Notes: generated from the letters alone by a model not told the origin. Positions 31,901 through 40,755 are shown, counted from the stretch's first letter. The stretch is 64,000 nt of DNA from Prorocentrum cordatum (GCA_963575745.1 CAUYUJ010018311.1:51001-115000); one strand, 5' to 3'. Translations and numbers: made by a program.

Positions 31901-32655
31901 TTGTGCACTCGAGCTACACCGTGGGCCACCCGGGAAACAATCACTACATCGATGCATCGCGCGCTGTTCCCACCGTGATGGGTGTCCCCTGGTCTGAGGT
32001 CGAGGCTCCGGCCCCGGAGGGGCAGACACACTTTGGAGGCAGGCCCCTGGCCGGACGGAGGGTTGATGAGTGAGAAGCCCCACGTGGCGACAAAACGTGA
32101 CCAGCGGATTGCACGGGCTCGCGATGGCTCCCGAGCCCCGTGAATCTCCTCCGGCTGCATGTTGATGTCCCCCATGACAACCACACGAGCGCTGTCTGGA
32201 AGAGGTGCTGGCCCCAGAAGTGCCTCCACGTCCTCGTGAAGCCCGTCTACTTCGAGGAACCACTCATGGTCTGGACCCCTTTTGGGCACAGGTGGAAGGT
32301 AGAGCGTGCAGAAATACCACGAGAGCCCATGCGCATCGAGAGTACTCAGCCACAGCCGACGATTGGAACCTACCTTTGCTACCTTGCTGGCCGAAGGGAG
32401 CCGGACCTTGTCCCAAATGACAGCGACACTGGCGTAGGAGGGGCCGCCCTGCGCCTCTATGCCTATGTCGGCATGCCCCGGGATGACGACCCCTTCAGTG
32501 AGGCGTGCGCCTGGCAGCCCCAACACGACGAGATTGAGCCGGCTGAACGCCTCCAAGATGCCTGCTTTGCGATCTGTGAAAACACCCCATCGCACCCTGG
32601 AGCCATCAATGGAGAGGCATCCCAAGGTACTCGGCGAACCTACGCCAATCCTCAC
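28990..32655 (-). CDS. LINE-B ORF2: endonuclease and reverse transcriptase
   Basis: The frame has 1221 codons without a stop. EEP spans about residues 30-290 with VVVMGDINMQP (Asp, Asn), ARCIDVVIVS (Asp) and EYTYGDHFLIDF (Asp-His). At the place of the catalytic Glu it reads VVLGLPGARL, so Gly stands where L-Q-E is usual, and no clear N-terminal Asn is seen. RT fingers read AVPLHKEGPLDKGASFRLIM (from about residue 563), motif A is VFGDLQKAF (Asp about 648), motif B is DQGIAEGGTLGPLTF (about 699-713) and motif C is LHADDPVLLSS (about 804-814). Near the C-terminus a zinc knuckle, CVLCGEQF...HVLGSC, follows a thumb region. The frame starts with GTG; the true start may be an upstream ATG in another phase or come from the short ORF by frameshift. 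The endonuclease may be impaired while RT looks complete. Confidence 0.85.
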   Translation of the reverse strand: MRIGVGSPSTLGCLSIDGSRVRWGVFTDRKAGILEAFSRLNLVVLGLPGARLTEGVVIPGHADIGIEAQGGPSYASVAVIWDKVRLPSASKVAKVGSNRRLWLSTLDAHGLSWYFCTLYLPPVPKRGPDHEWFLEVDGLHEDVEALLGPAPLPDSARVVVMGDINMQPEEIHGAREPSRARAIRWSRFVATWGFSLINPPSGQGPASKVCLPLRGRSLDLRPGDTHHGGNSARCIDVVIVSRVAHGVARVHNGLSCRGEGGCSWEECVEYTYGDHFLIDFTVPLPLPPVCDGPGAIRMPRWWNSEAAWAEGLAVARPVLQAYAGILRHYCEDEEGSSRTRKLGLRAAQWLADVAAWLLHLILGLVLAGWVVPQAAACPRRRTGTPALRGKVRSAIEGPGTAQERAVKCMRLLRPREPRPAPRLRGHAGETLSLEASRESLCQQLRDQSQWPGPWDLDFHAHVQGTLPGVQGQARAYRGRGSHDAPVELWEVEVSLSTMGSTGATTPDLVPRRALKLGDTVLLTAVWSALRLTGPGCLALRPAAWRGSCAVPLHKEGPLDKGASFRLIMVKSQMGLLQEMLLHQRLAQQLRASIFPGQSGYVRDVGDAHLVLHELAAGAKGAGRPLWAVFGDLQKAFPRTWREVLLLRLHEKAGVRDGIFSLLASMLASDTIHVNFNGVSTVSIDQGIAEGGTLGPLTFPVYMDFLPEALHKAGCGIGVGVRVPCAWVGCSWRGTGMPDPVQTAELTRALREGTQLPRAADLEADLTLEASALAALDATAPLRLAAILHADDPVLLSSTRGGAQLAQNALAEWAFAHKASPHTKPSKHAVVVHGSPESRRAGAAAAPLVLPLQGGAPIELGLKDTHQWLGLLWSGDLDFSKLLDARLGAASAQCASLAGHVAAGVLPLAVAVRIFETQIEGALRFGRWMWAVAEGASDKLEQSYGAWARAFLGCPPWRGQAHAPLELGWALSGPARAVYEVASRRAGLWRLPDADLYKRVFLQAHGSEGRTWAQLSLALLEAWSIPDWPAWEGMYGGSSLHAYKVHVRALLKARCGEELRRQAGVLQRPLPVLALGPVPRTDLAGALKLGFPFEVLLGQRSLSRLRGRLVALGHSSGSLSSARRQMCVLCGEQFLSPTFHVLGSCGSTEFPRRAFWEARGCTAPSSREAAATAILSAAPADAGYKEAALLALHVEREVDRFWASAGNNYLPPPALPPVCPGH

Positions 32656-32947
32656 TTCTGAAGGGGGTGCTCGCTCCCACCCCCTCCAGCACGGGCGAGG
32701 CTCTGTCGCTGGGTGAACCGAGGACCTGGACCCCCAACGCCCACCTCAGGGACGCAAGCAGCTCGGAGAGGGACTGAGAGGACGGGGGGCACTCCCCACG
32801 CCTAGCCATGGACATAAGCCTGTGCGCCTCCTCCTGGAGTTGCTGCCACCTGAACTGCAGTAGAGCGTCCGCCGCCTGGTCTCCTTGAGGCCCGAAGCCC
32901 CTTTCATGCGGGAAAGCGTCCCAGATAGCACCCAGCAGGCTGTCCAT
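32606..32947 (-). CDS. Short LINE-B ORF overlapping ORF2
   Basis: From ATG at 32947 a 113-codon frame reads MDSLLGAIWDAFPHERGF, then QAADALLQFRWQQLQEEAHR and ends SEDWRRFAEYLGMPLH. It overlaps the start of ORF2 by 50 bp in a different phase. Composition is protein-like with amphipathic helices. It may be the true N-terminus of ORF2 reached by frameshift, or a small ORF of its own. No homologous family is recognised. Confidence 0.45.
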   Translation of the reverse strand: MDSLLGAIWDAFPHERGFGPQGDQAADALLQFRWQQLQEEAHRLMSMARRGECPPSSQSLSELLASLRWALGVQVLGSPSDRASPVLEGVGASTPFRSEDWRRFAEYLGMPLH

Positions 32948-33239
32948 GGCTGCCCCAGGGACGCTGAGATGTAGCCCCTGGCCTTTCCTCTCACTAGAGC
33001 CGGGGAGGAGGGAGGAAGAGAAGCCAGCACACGAGGGCAAGGAGGGAGGCGGGAAAGGGGAAGGGCAGAGACCCCCAGGACCGAAGGCACAAGTTTTCAG
33101 AGCTGCCACCGGACAGGGCGACAAGGGAAACCCCAAGAGCCGAGGAACGGGGACGCGATCAGGACCCCCGACGGAACACCCAGGGCCTCCGAAGGCCCGA
33201 AAGGACCACCAGGACCTCCAACGGCCCGCCCCCACGACG

Positions 33240-33372
33240 ACTCGAAGACTCCCGGCGGCCAATGGCAGCGGCCTCGGCGCCCCGATGCGCGCTCCAGGGC
33301 CTGCTTGCCGGCTCTCCCTCACACGGCGGCACGAGGGCACGCGGCAGCCCCCTGCGGCGGCAGCGGCGACCC

Positions 33373-33436
<64 letters not shown>

Positions 33437-33439
33437 GCA

Positions 33440-33503
<64 letters not shown>

Positions 33504-33673
33504 GGGGAGAGGGCACCCCAACTGGCCTCGGAGGGGCTGCCGCGGCCGGCATGCCTCCGAGGGCTGGGCTTCGCACTCTCCCAAGGAGCACGCTCCTGGG
33601 CCAGCTTGCCAGCTCTCCCCCACGCGGCGGCACGAGGCCACGCGGAGGCCACCAGCGGCAGCGGCGGCGACCC

Positions 33674-33706
<33 letters not shown>

Positions 33707-33716
33707 CGACGACGAC

Positions 33717-33748
<32 letters not shown>

Positions 33749-33755
33749 CTACGAC

Positions 33756-33789
<34 letters not shown>

Positions 33790-33830
33790 ACGCGGCGGCC
33801 GACGGCAGCGGGAGCGGCGGCAGCGGCACG
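33240..33830 (+). repeat. 296-bp tandem duplication carrying GAC arrays
   Basis: The segment with GCTTGCCGGCTCTCCC...CGGCGGCACGAGG (about 33302) recurs with GCTTGCCAGCTCTCCC (about 33605). Each unit ends in a GAC array (33375-33501; 33673-33791 with interruptions). It lies in the spacer between ORF1 and ORF2 of LINE-B. The long Arg, Thr and Asp frames are repeat readings. Confidence 0.8.
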
Positions 33831-33869
33831 ACGACAGGGAGGGAAGAGCGAAGGCTGGGAAGGGACCGA

Positions 33870-34421
33870 GGAGGAGGAGGAGGAGGAGGAGGGGAGGGCG
33901 GCCTGGCCCCAGCAGACCCGACCCGCCCGGCCCGGCCCTGCGGAGCGGGAGGACGGGAGGGAGAGGGGACGAGGCGACCCCCCGGGGCCCGAAAAACGGC
34001 CTCCTGAGGCCGACGGCGCGGAGAGACAGAACCCCCCCACCACCCACCCCCTCCACCCCCTTTTTTCTACCTATGCTCTGTTTTGCAACTGATGCGCTGT
34101 CCGTCACACAATCCTCACAGGAAATGCACTGCCTGCTGGGCAGAAGGCTGGATGGGGGGAGGAGGAGGAATAGGAGGAGGAGGAGGAGGAGGAGGAGGAG
34201 GAGGAGGAGACGCAGGAAACATCAAAACTACCTGTGCGGACTTGAACAAAAGGGTTCTGACTCGGCTCCTCCACAGAGGCTGCACAGCATCTGCCTGCCG
34301 CTCCCCGGGCGCACGGGGGCCCTACCTAGAGTGTGGAAGAGGGAGGTGGGCGGAGGAGAAAACAGAACGCAAGGGGTAGAGGCTCCCCCGAGAAGTCTTA
34401 CCGCGAGGCTAGGCTGCCTGG
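33870..34421 (+). repeat. GGA tracts in the LINE-B spacer
   Basis: GGA runs occur at 33870-33895 and 34157-34210. The rest of the spacer shows no independent gene. Confidence 0.6.
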
Positions 34422-36131
34422 TCAATCGGACGCCGGGGGCGGCGACCATGCTGCTGGCGGCAGGGGCGGCAGAGGCGGGAGCGCCTGCGGGCCGCCAATC
34501 CGCTGGGGGGCTGGCGGGGTGCCATTGTTCCAGGGCTCGGTCCAGGCCTCGAGCTTGGCCAAGATCGCCTCCTGGACGCCGTTCTTCTTGCTGGCAGACA
34601 CGTGCACGTGGCCTCCTTTGCGGAGCCAGACATGGGCTGCTCCCTTCTTGTGCCCGAACTGCAGGAGCACGCCCTTCGGCACGGGATCCCGCTTGGGGAC
34701 GTGGCACCACTTGCCAGTGGCCATGAGGGGGCCGCTCACCGGGTGAGTGTAGGCCCAGTACAGCACGATCCGGTCCGTCGGGAGGCTCCCGTCTGGGAGC
34801 CTCCGTACCCACCTGTCCACGTTGTGCTTGTCTGCCTCTGCAGCCGGCGGGCCCTGGACGCGCCCGAACTCCGGGAAGAGCGGGTCGCAGGCCCTTGGCT
34901 TCGGAGCGGCGGTTGCTGGCGGGGCGCCCCAGCCCTGGGCGTCACTCCCCCGACCCGCTGGGGGCAGAGCGTGCGAGGGGGGCGCCCCGTTACCGGCGGC
35001 AGGGCTGGCTGCTGGCCCGCAGGCCCCGCACAGGAGCCGCAACCCCGAAGGCCCTTTGGTTGCCACAAGAGCGTACACAAGCTGCCCACATCCCATGCAG
35101 GCAAGGGCCGCCGTGTCACCCGAACCCTGCCCGGGCTCAGCCCCGCCGACGCCACGGCCTGTCCAGGGGTCCGGCTCCAGCCCCGTGAACTTGGCCCGCT
35201 TGGCTGGGGGCTGCTGACCTGGCTCGGAGTGCCCTGCTGCTCCCGTGAACTGCTGCGCGGCGCCGGCGGCCAGAGAAGTGTTCGTTGCTTCCCAGGTGGT
35301 CCAGCAGTACTCGCAGTAGCCCGCCTTGACCGGACCGCCCACAACGCCGCACTCCACGCACTGCACAGGCAGGAGACCTTGCTCGGGCGCCCACCCTGCT
35401 CCGGAGGTTGGGAGCCCCACGGCCTCCTGCGTCCCAGGACCGGTCTGTGCCGCTAGGGCGCCGCGCGCGGACTGAGGCCCTCCGCCGCCGGTGGTGGCCT
35501 GCCCTTTGGCCTCCTGCTCCGGGGCCGCAGCCCCCTCGGGCAGAACAGCCGACTCCGGGGCCTCCGCGTGCTGCTGGGGCGCCTGCTCCTGGCCCAGGTC
35601 AGAGGGGCTCCCTGGGGGCGTCGCTGGCTCCGCTTCCCAGGCGTCCCAACACCCGCCGCAGAAGAACTTGTGCTGGAAGGGGCCCTGCCCCTCTTTGAGC
35701 TGGAAGGGAGACAGGGGGGCCCTGCCGCACCAGGCGCAGCACGACGGGAAAGAGCTCGAGTCCTGGCTCTGGCCGGCCCCAGGGCAAGCGCCCGCCTGGT
35801 CCCGGGCCTCCGGCGCTGGAGCGGCGCTCCGGGACTCCGCACCTCCCTGGCCTTCTGGGGGCGAGCCGCCCTGGCTGACCGTGAACGCGAGGGCGGGCTG
35901 CGACGGGGGGGGGCCCCCAGCGGCCGCCGCGGCTCGCCAGGACTCCTGCTGCTCGGGGTTCATGAGTTCCCACTGGCGCTTTACGGCCCGCCCGTACAAG
36001 GTCTTCGAGCAGCACGCGCCTGGGTGTTTGGACTCACTGGTCGCCGCTGCCCGGAGGGTTGCCTTCAGGGACGGCTTGTGGTCCATCCAGTACTTGAGAA
36101 CATCATCCTGCTTCAGCTGCTCCCCGGCCAT
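34422..36131 (-). CDS. LINE-B ORF1: three zinc ribbons and HMG-like N-terminus
   Basis: The frame has 569 codons from ATG (MAGEQLKQDDVLKYWMDHKP). Residues about 45-72 read LYGRAVKRQWELMNPEQQES followed by WRAAAAAG, similar to the second half of an HMG-type box. Three four-Cys zinc ribbons follow: CAWCG...FFCGGCWDAW (about 132-164), CVECG...YCEYCWTTW (about 258-280) and CMGCG...LLCGACG (about 344-370), joined by Pro/Gly/Ala/Gln-rich linkers. A conserved-looking globular block near 430-520 contains DRIVLYWAYTHPVSGPLM and KGAAHVWLRKGGHVHVSASK. Such ORF1 proteins usually bind the element RNA; that role is inferred. The frame is intact, GC3-rich and ends in a Pro-rich tail. Confidence 0.8.
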   Translation of the reverse strand: MAGEQLKQDDVLKYWMDHKPSLKATLRAAATSESKHPGACCSKTLYGRAVKRQWELMNPEQQESWRAAAAAGGPPPSQPALAFTVSQGGSPPEGQGGAESRSAAPAPEARDQAGACPGAGQSQDSSSFPSCCAWCGRAPLSPFQLKEGQGPFQHKFFCGGCWDAWEAEPATPPGSPSDLGQEQAPQQHAEAPESAVLPEGAAAPEQEAKGQATTGGGGPQSARGALAAQTGPGTQEAVGLPTSGAGWAPEQGLLPVQCVECGVVGGPVKAGYCEYCWTTWEATNTSLAAGAAQQFTGAAGHSEPGQQPPAKRAKFTGLEPDPWTGRGVGGAEPGQGSGDTAALACMGCGQLVYALVATKGPSGLRLLCGACGPAASPAAGNGAPPSHALPPAGRGSDAQGWGAPPATAAPKPRACDPLFPEFGRVQGPPAAEADKHNVDRWVRRLPDGSLPTDRIVLYWAYTHPVSGPLMATGKWCHVPKRDPVPKGVLLQFGHKKGAAHVWLRKGGHVHVSASKKNGVQEAILAKLEAWTEPWNNGTPPAPQRIGGPQALPPLPPLPPAAWSPPPASD

Positions 36132-36548
36132 GGCGATCTAATCCGAAGCGGACCACGCTGGCTTCTGGGCGTCCGGAGGGGATGCGGGAGACTGTAGAGA
36201 GAGCGGCTGCGGAGAGGGAGGGGGGGGAGCAGCGCACCGGCATCAGCAGGGGAGGAGGGGAGGGAGAATGGAGGGGACTGAGCCAGCGCGCCGTCGAGAT
36301 TGCCCCTTCACCCCTCCCGCGGCTCAGCGCGACCCATGGGACGAGGGCCTGTGGCCCGTTGAGAGCAGAGGGATGGGGGCAAGGGACGATGCGCTGAGTC
36401 GACCCTGGGCCCTGACGTCCTCGCCCTGGCCCGACCTCTCGAGGCCGCCCGATCCACCTCGAGGCACGCTTCTTCGAATAGCAAATCCTGCCGAGGGAGC
36501 ATCGGCCCCAGCTTCTGACACCAAAGGAGCCCAAGCACTCAGCCTCGC

Positions 36549-36601
36549 TCGCCCCATTTGTCGGCTTGGCATCACGATCGCCCCATTTGTCGGCTTGGCA
36601 T
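36549..36601. repeat. 29-bp tandem repeat at the edge of the 454-bp copy
   Basis: TCGCCCCATTTGTCGGCTTG begins at 36549 and again at 36578, so the first unit lies just outside the 454-bp repeat and the second just inside it. The left copy of the 454-bp repeat has a single unit. Tandem 3'-terminal repeats are known for several LINE families. Confidence 0.75.
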
Positions 36602-37025
36602 CTTCCTGCCCATCCTCTGGAGTCTAATGGTTCCTGTTGCTGCGTTTCTTATCTTCACCTATCGTTGTTTTCTATTCGTATCCCTTGCGGTACAGTAGAG
36701 CATATTATTAAGTCATTTCTCCCCCCAAGTCGGCCCAGCGATTCTGAACAAATTTGCTGGAGCTGGCCCAGTCTCTTAAGCACGTTCGCCCCTGCAGCGC
36801 TAACCAACAACAGCTGGCCCAGGTTAATTTAGATAAATGTCCGGGAAGCTGGCCCGGGTTTCTTAAGTCATGATGTTCATAATCGGCTTTTCGGCTGTTA
36901 GTGAAGAGGCCCTTTCGGCAGTGCCCATCACCCGGGTGCAGCGAGCATGGGGTTCGGGCGCGGCGCGGGCGCAGCGCAGCATATAGGGACGTGGTAGTCG
37001 CGGCTACGTGCGAGGAAGAGGGAGG
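36572..37025 (-). repeat. 454-bp direct repeat, right copy
   Basis: Same sequence and orientation as 27925-28378. It lies upstream of LINE-B ORF1. Both copies end (right side) within GAGGAAGAGGGAGG and then differ. The best explanation is a 5'-truncated copy of the same LINE family inserted next to LINE-B; an LTR-like arrangement is the alternative. Confidence 0.9.
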
Positions 37026-37115
37026 GAGGGCGGGAGGGAGGGAGGGAGGACTGAGCAGGGAGGAGGGAGAGGCAGGGATAAGGGAGGAGGTAGGAGAAGG
37101 GCGAAGGGAAAGAGC

Positions 37116-37215
37116 AGCTTGCGACCCGCTGTGGCCTCTTGCGAGCGAAGATCCGCCCGTTGGGATCTATCGCAGGGCCCTGGAGTACAGAGACTGCCCT
37201 GCAGCCGCAGGCAAC
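37116..37215 (+). repeat. About 100-bp duplicated segment, copy 1
   Basis: GCTTGCGACCCGCTGTGGCC and GAGCCGCAGGCA-like phrases recur at 38006-38096 (GGTTGCGACCCTTTGTGGCC). Same orientation, about 890 bp apart. No gene. Confidence 0.55.
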
Positions 37216-37354
37216 TTGCAACCAGGGATAACGCGTTGGACTGCGAAGAGCCTGGCACCGATAGCGCCGTGGACAGCGAAGAGTCTGTCACCCGTAACGC
37301 CATGGATGGCGAGAAGGCCTGCCACGAGTAACGCCTTTGGCGGTGAGAGGCTTG

Positions 37355-37495
37355 TCAGGAATATACAAAAATTGTCAAAACCTAGTCTGGGGACCATTTT
37401 TCGAGCATTGTTGGGTCGTTCTGAATATTGGTTCGACTATTTCTTATGTTCCTTCCAAAACCTGCCTGTAGGAGGACATGCCCGGCCTAACACCA
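37355..37495. repeat. Relative of the 5478-5641 MITE-like element
   Basis: Shared phrases are TAGTCTGGGGAC, a TGTTGG...GAATAT...GGTT stretch and CTGTAGGAGGACATGCCCG. The right end is preserved, the left terminal repeat is not. Confidence 0.5.
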
Positions 37496-37732
37496 GCAAC
37501 GCCTTCGACGGCGAAGGACTCGTCGACAGCATCAGGCTGGAATGCCCAAGGCCTGGCCCCAGTGAGCCCTTGAGCGACCAAGGGGCGAGGCCCGTCGCCG
37601 GCAGCACCCTGCAGCGTCTCGGCGACTACTGCGGGGCTGCCAGCGGGAAGGCGTTGTAGAGCGGCCCGTGGGATTTCGAGGTTAATTCCGAGTTTGGGAA
37701 ACAATCAAGCGCTGATCACGCGTAAGATTTTA

Positions 37733-37822
37733 GTTTGAACCCTCCCCTTCCCTCCGAATGTAATGTTGGCTTCGGACCTTCCGAGTTTGAGTGTCCGAGC
37801 GGTGATGCGTACTCCGAATTTC
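37733..37822 (+). repeat. Dispersed repeat, plus copy
   Basis: Contains CCGAATGTAATGTTGGCTTC and GGTGATGCGTACTCC. The reverse complement of 42892-42976 contains CCGAATGCAATGTTGGGCTC and CTGATGCGTATAC. The two form a widely spaced inverted pair. Confidence 0.6.
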
Positions 37823-38857
37823 TTAATAAGCGTCGGGGGGGCGTCACCCCCGCCGACAGCCCCACATCGACCCCCGTCGCGGGCAGCCACCGCGCGCCGA
37901 AGGCGCGCCGACCCCCGGCGCTGCGCGACGACGAGGCGATGTTGACCCCCGTCGGGGGGGGGCCCCCCACGCTCATTAAGAGACCCCGAGTATTCAGGAG
38001 AGCAGGTTGCGACCCTTTGTGGCCTCTCGCGGGCGACCATCCGCTCGCGAGGCTTTTTTTCGGAGGTTGCCCTTGAGCCGCAGGCAGCAGGCAACAGGAC
38101 GAGGGGGAGGGGCTGCGACAAGATCTGTGTTCGGCAGCGTCGATAGCTTTTGTCGGGCAAACTCCCCTAGCCTAGTGGCCAGCATGTCTCCCACCCTGGG
38201 CCCTTCACCCCTGAGTGCCCCAAAGGGGTGAGTGGTAGAACCTGCTTCGTAGTTACTTTCGACCGTTTGAATTTGTTCAGCCCTCTCGTTCCTAGAATGG
38301 TTGGGTGATAAGAGGGCCACTGAAAAGGAGGGACTAGATAATTGACGAGGAGGGGGAATATGCTCAGTCATTCCCCATCCCCCTTTCTTATCAGTCCCTG
38401 TGCTCTCACCATTATTTTCTCCCCCCTATCTCTCTCTTCCTCACCTCCCCTTCCCTTTCCTTGTCCCACTTCCTTCATCCTTCCCTCTCTTCCGCTACCC
38501 ATCCATTTCCCCTTCGTCTTTCCGCCACCTCGGGGGGGGCCCGTGAGAAGGCCAATAATAATAACAGACGAATGGTCGATGACCTGTATGGCAGCCGGCT
38601 CGTGTCACGACGTCGGCGGAAGCGTCGACGACGAGTGCGACTTCGAAGGCGACGGCGACGACGGCACCGACGGCGACGACGACGGCGACGGCGGCACGGC
38701 GACATCCAAGAGCTCTCAAGATGTGAGCGCGTCAGAGTGAGAGGGCCGAACGTCATTCGCTGTCCCTGGGCGCGTGGCTGAAGCGAGGTTCCACGGTGCG
38801 GATTCTTGTTGAGTTGTTTGTTGTTGTTTGTTGTTTGTTTCGTCGTCCCTCCCGCGA
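37823..38857. other. Unassigned DNA
   Basis: Holds the second 100-bp segment (38006-38096), a pyrimidine-rich run (38390-38530) and GACGGCGAC-type triplets (38610-38700). No gene is supported. Confidence 0.4.
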
Positions 38858-38998
38858 CCCATCCGCGATACACCCTGCGACCCACCCGCGACCCACCCCG
38901 CCACCCACCCCGTGACCCGCCCGCGACCCACCCGCGACCCACCCGCGACCAGGCCCATGACCCACCCGCGACCCACCCGCGAACCACCCGGGACCCAC
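38858..38998 (+). repeat. CGACCCACC minisatellite
   Basis: About 14 imperfect units of ACCCACCCGCG/CGACCCACC. The minus-strand reading (Gly-Trp-Val-Ala) is an artefact of the repeat. Confidence 0.85.
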
Positions 38999-39122
38999 CC
39001 ACATTGCTCTAACGAAAAAATCGGCGTTTGCGGCGGGCTTATTCAGAGCCTCGCAGACTGCCGACGTCCCCGCCGCCCCCATCACTCGTCTCCGCAACTG
39101 CGGGGTGCTACGTATATTATTC

Positions 39123-39275
39123 CTGCCTGGCTCTAGGACATGTCGGCAGACTTCTCAGTCCGTGCCTCGATGGCTACGGAACGCGCAGAAACATATGCAC
39201 ACACAAATGTAAACACCAGATCCTGCGACCATCGATTGGCAATCACGCGCTGCATGATTTGGCAACGATCCAAAT
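39123..39275 (-). pseudogene. Coding relic, copy 1
   Basis: About 150 bp aligns without gaps to 44027-44175. On the minus strand this copy reads CQIMQRVIANRWSQDLVFTF then VCAYVSARSVAIEARTEKSA; the other copy reads ARSVAAEAR at the same place after a frameshift. Shared ARSVA-EAR supports descent from one coding sequence. The protein is not recognised. Confidence 0.35.
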
Positions 39276-39551
39276 CTCAAGTGTGATAGAAAGCTCATGC
39301 CATTCCCGCCCACTCGCGTGGCCTAAAGTTAATGCCAAAGCCAATGCTTAGAATTCGGGTTTCGGAACAGGTCCCGCTTCACACCGACAGCGAGCCTCAG
39401 ACGCAGCGGCTGGACTCGATGCGCGTGCCTCTGGATGAGACGCAAACGAAATAATGTGTTCAGACCGCTCGAAAACAATGTTTTCCCCAAACAGTACTTG
39501 CACTTTGAGGTTCTTACTTGTCTTCAAAGGAACTGTGCCTGCGGCCGCTCT

Positions 39552-39715
39552 GACCACCATGTGGCCGCCGTCGCCGCCTCGTCGCCGCCCGTCGCCTGGG
39601 TCTTCGCGCTGCTCTGGCCGCCATATTGCCGCCGTCGCCACCCCGTCGCCGCCCTTCGCCTGGGCGGGCCGCTCTGGCCGCCATGTGGCCGCCGTCGCCG
39701 CCCGCCGCCTCGCCG
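39552..39715 (+). repeat. Threefold CCATGTGGCCGCCGTCGCC repeat
   Basis: Units start at 39557, 39621 and 39681 (spacings 64 and 60). A CTTTGCG-type short repeat (39720-39800) follows. No gene. Confidence 0.7.
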
Positions 39716-39800
39716 CCGCGCGCTTTGTTTTGCTTCGCATTGCTTTGCGCTGCTTTGCGTTACTGCTCTTTGCTTCGCGCCATTGCTTTGCATAGCTTTG

Positions 39801-40305
39801 CCACCTAGATTGCGCAGCATTGACTGCACAACCTGAACTGCACCGCATATGTTGCAGCATATCGCTGTTGGGGTCCACGCACCACGCTGGCTAACATATA
39901 TAAGAGATCGGGCTGGTGCAGGCTGGTGAAGTTGAGGCTGGCTCGCACTGTGCAGTGGCGATTCTGGCGGCGCTTATCGCGCACCGCACGCCGCCATGCT
40001 TGTGGCCTCGCTTCCAGTGCTTCTGGGCTTGGATCTTCAGGAATGGGTCAGCCTTGGCACATGTTTTACCATGCTCAATTCTTCGATGGGCCTCAGAGAA
40101 AGCCACAGTGAACACGGAAGGCGCATGGCAGCTATCTTCGGGAACGTGCAGGTTGTTGTTCAACGGCTTCAGGTACATCGCGCATGACTCAGAACTCGCA
40201 ATCCAGGAAACGAAGCCGGGTGCCGTGCGTCACCATTCGTATTTCAACGTAGTTCCTCCAACCATTCAGAAACCGGCGAGCAGCTATTAGAGGAAGTTCG
40301 GATTA
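39801..40305. other. Unassigned DNA
   Basis: Open frames exist on the minus strand at 39891-40178, without motif. Not called. Confidence 0.35.
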
Positions 40306-40307
40306 GG

Positions 40308-40550
40308 GTGTTCAGGTGCCAGGGTTACGGGCAGGGTTTCAGGGTTAGGGTGCTCCGGGTTAGAATGCAAGGGTTAGTGTGTTAGGGTTACATAGGGTTA
40401 GGGTTTCAGCATCAGGGTCTGGGTGTCAGGGTTGGTGTGTTGAAGTTCGGGTGTTAGAGTGTTAGGGTTAGCGTTGAGATGTTCGGGTTTGGGTGTTAGG
40501 GCTAAATTACTTATGATGATAGTGTTAGGGGTGGGGTGATAGAATAGGGT
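40308..40550 (+). repeat. Interstitial telomere-like tract 1
   Basis: Degenerate GGGTTAGGGT / GGGTGTTAGGG units cover about 240 bp, G-rich strand on plus. They resemble TTAGGG or TTTAGGG telomere repeats after decay. Confidence 0.65.
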
Positions 40551-40755
40551 TGGTGCGTTCTGGATTCGGGTCAGCAGCAGCGCTTGCACTGGCGGTGGTG
40601 GTTAACTACGGCGGCGCTGGCGCTGGGCGTCGTCTGGCGACCATGGCGCTGGCGAGCTTGGCGGGCTGTCGGGCGCTGCTGCGGTGTGCGCGTGGCAGCG
40701 TGACCGCCGGAGTGCTGGTGGTGGCGGCCGCATGGTCGCAGCAGCAGCGGCAGGA

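Larger units (their letters stand above)
27925..36548 (-). mobile_element. LINE-B: nearly intact non-LTR retrotransposon
   Basis: Read leftwards: 5' region (36548-36132), ORF1 (36131-34422), a microsatellite-rich spacer (34421-32948), a short ORF (32947-32606), ORF2 with EEP and RT (32655-28990) and a 3' region that ends in the 454-bp repeat. ORF1 and ORF2 are both uninterrupted, unlike LINE-A and LINE-C, so this is the youngest of the three. Ends are inferred from the repeat boundary; no target duplication was identified. Confidence 0.8.

Noticed and set aside
27925-37025. LTR retrotransposon
   Set aside because: The repeats lack TG...CA ends and the interior has EEP-RT, with no gag, protease or integrase that I can see; kept only as an alternative.
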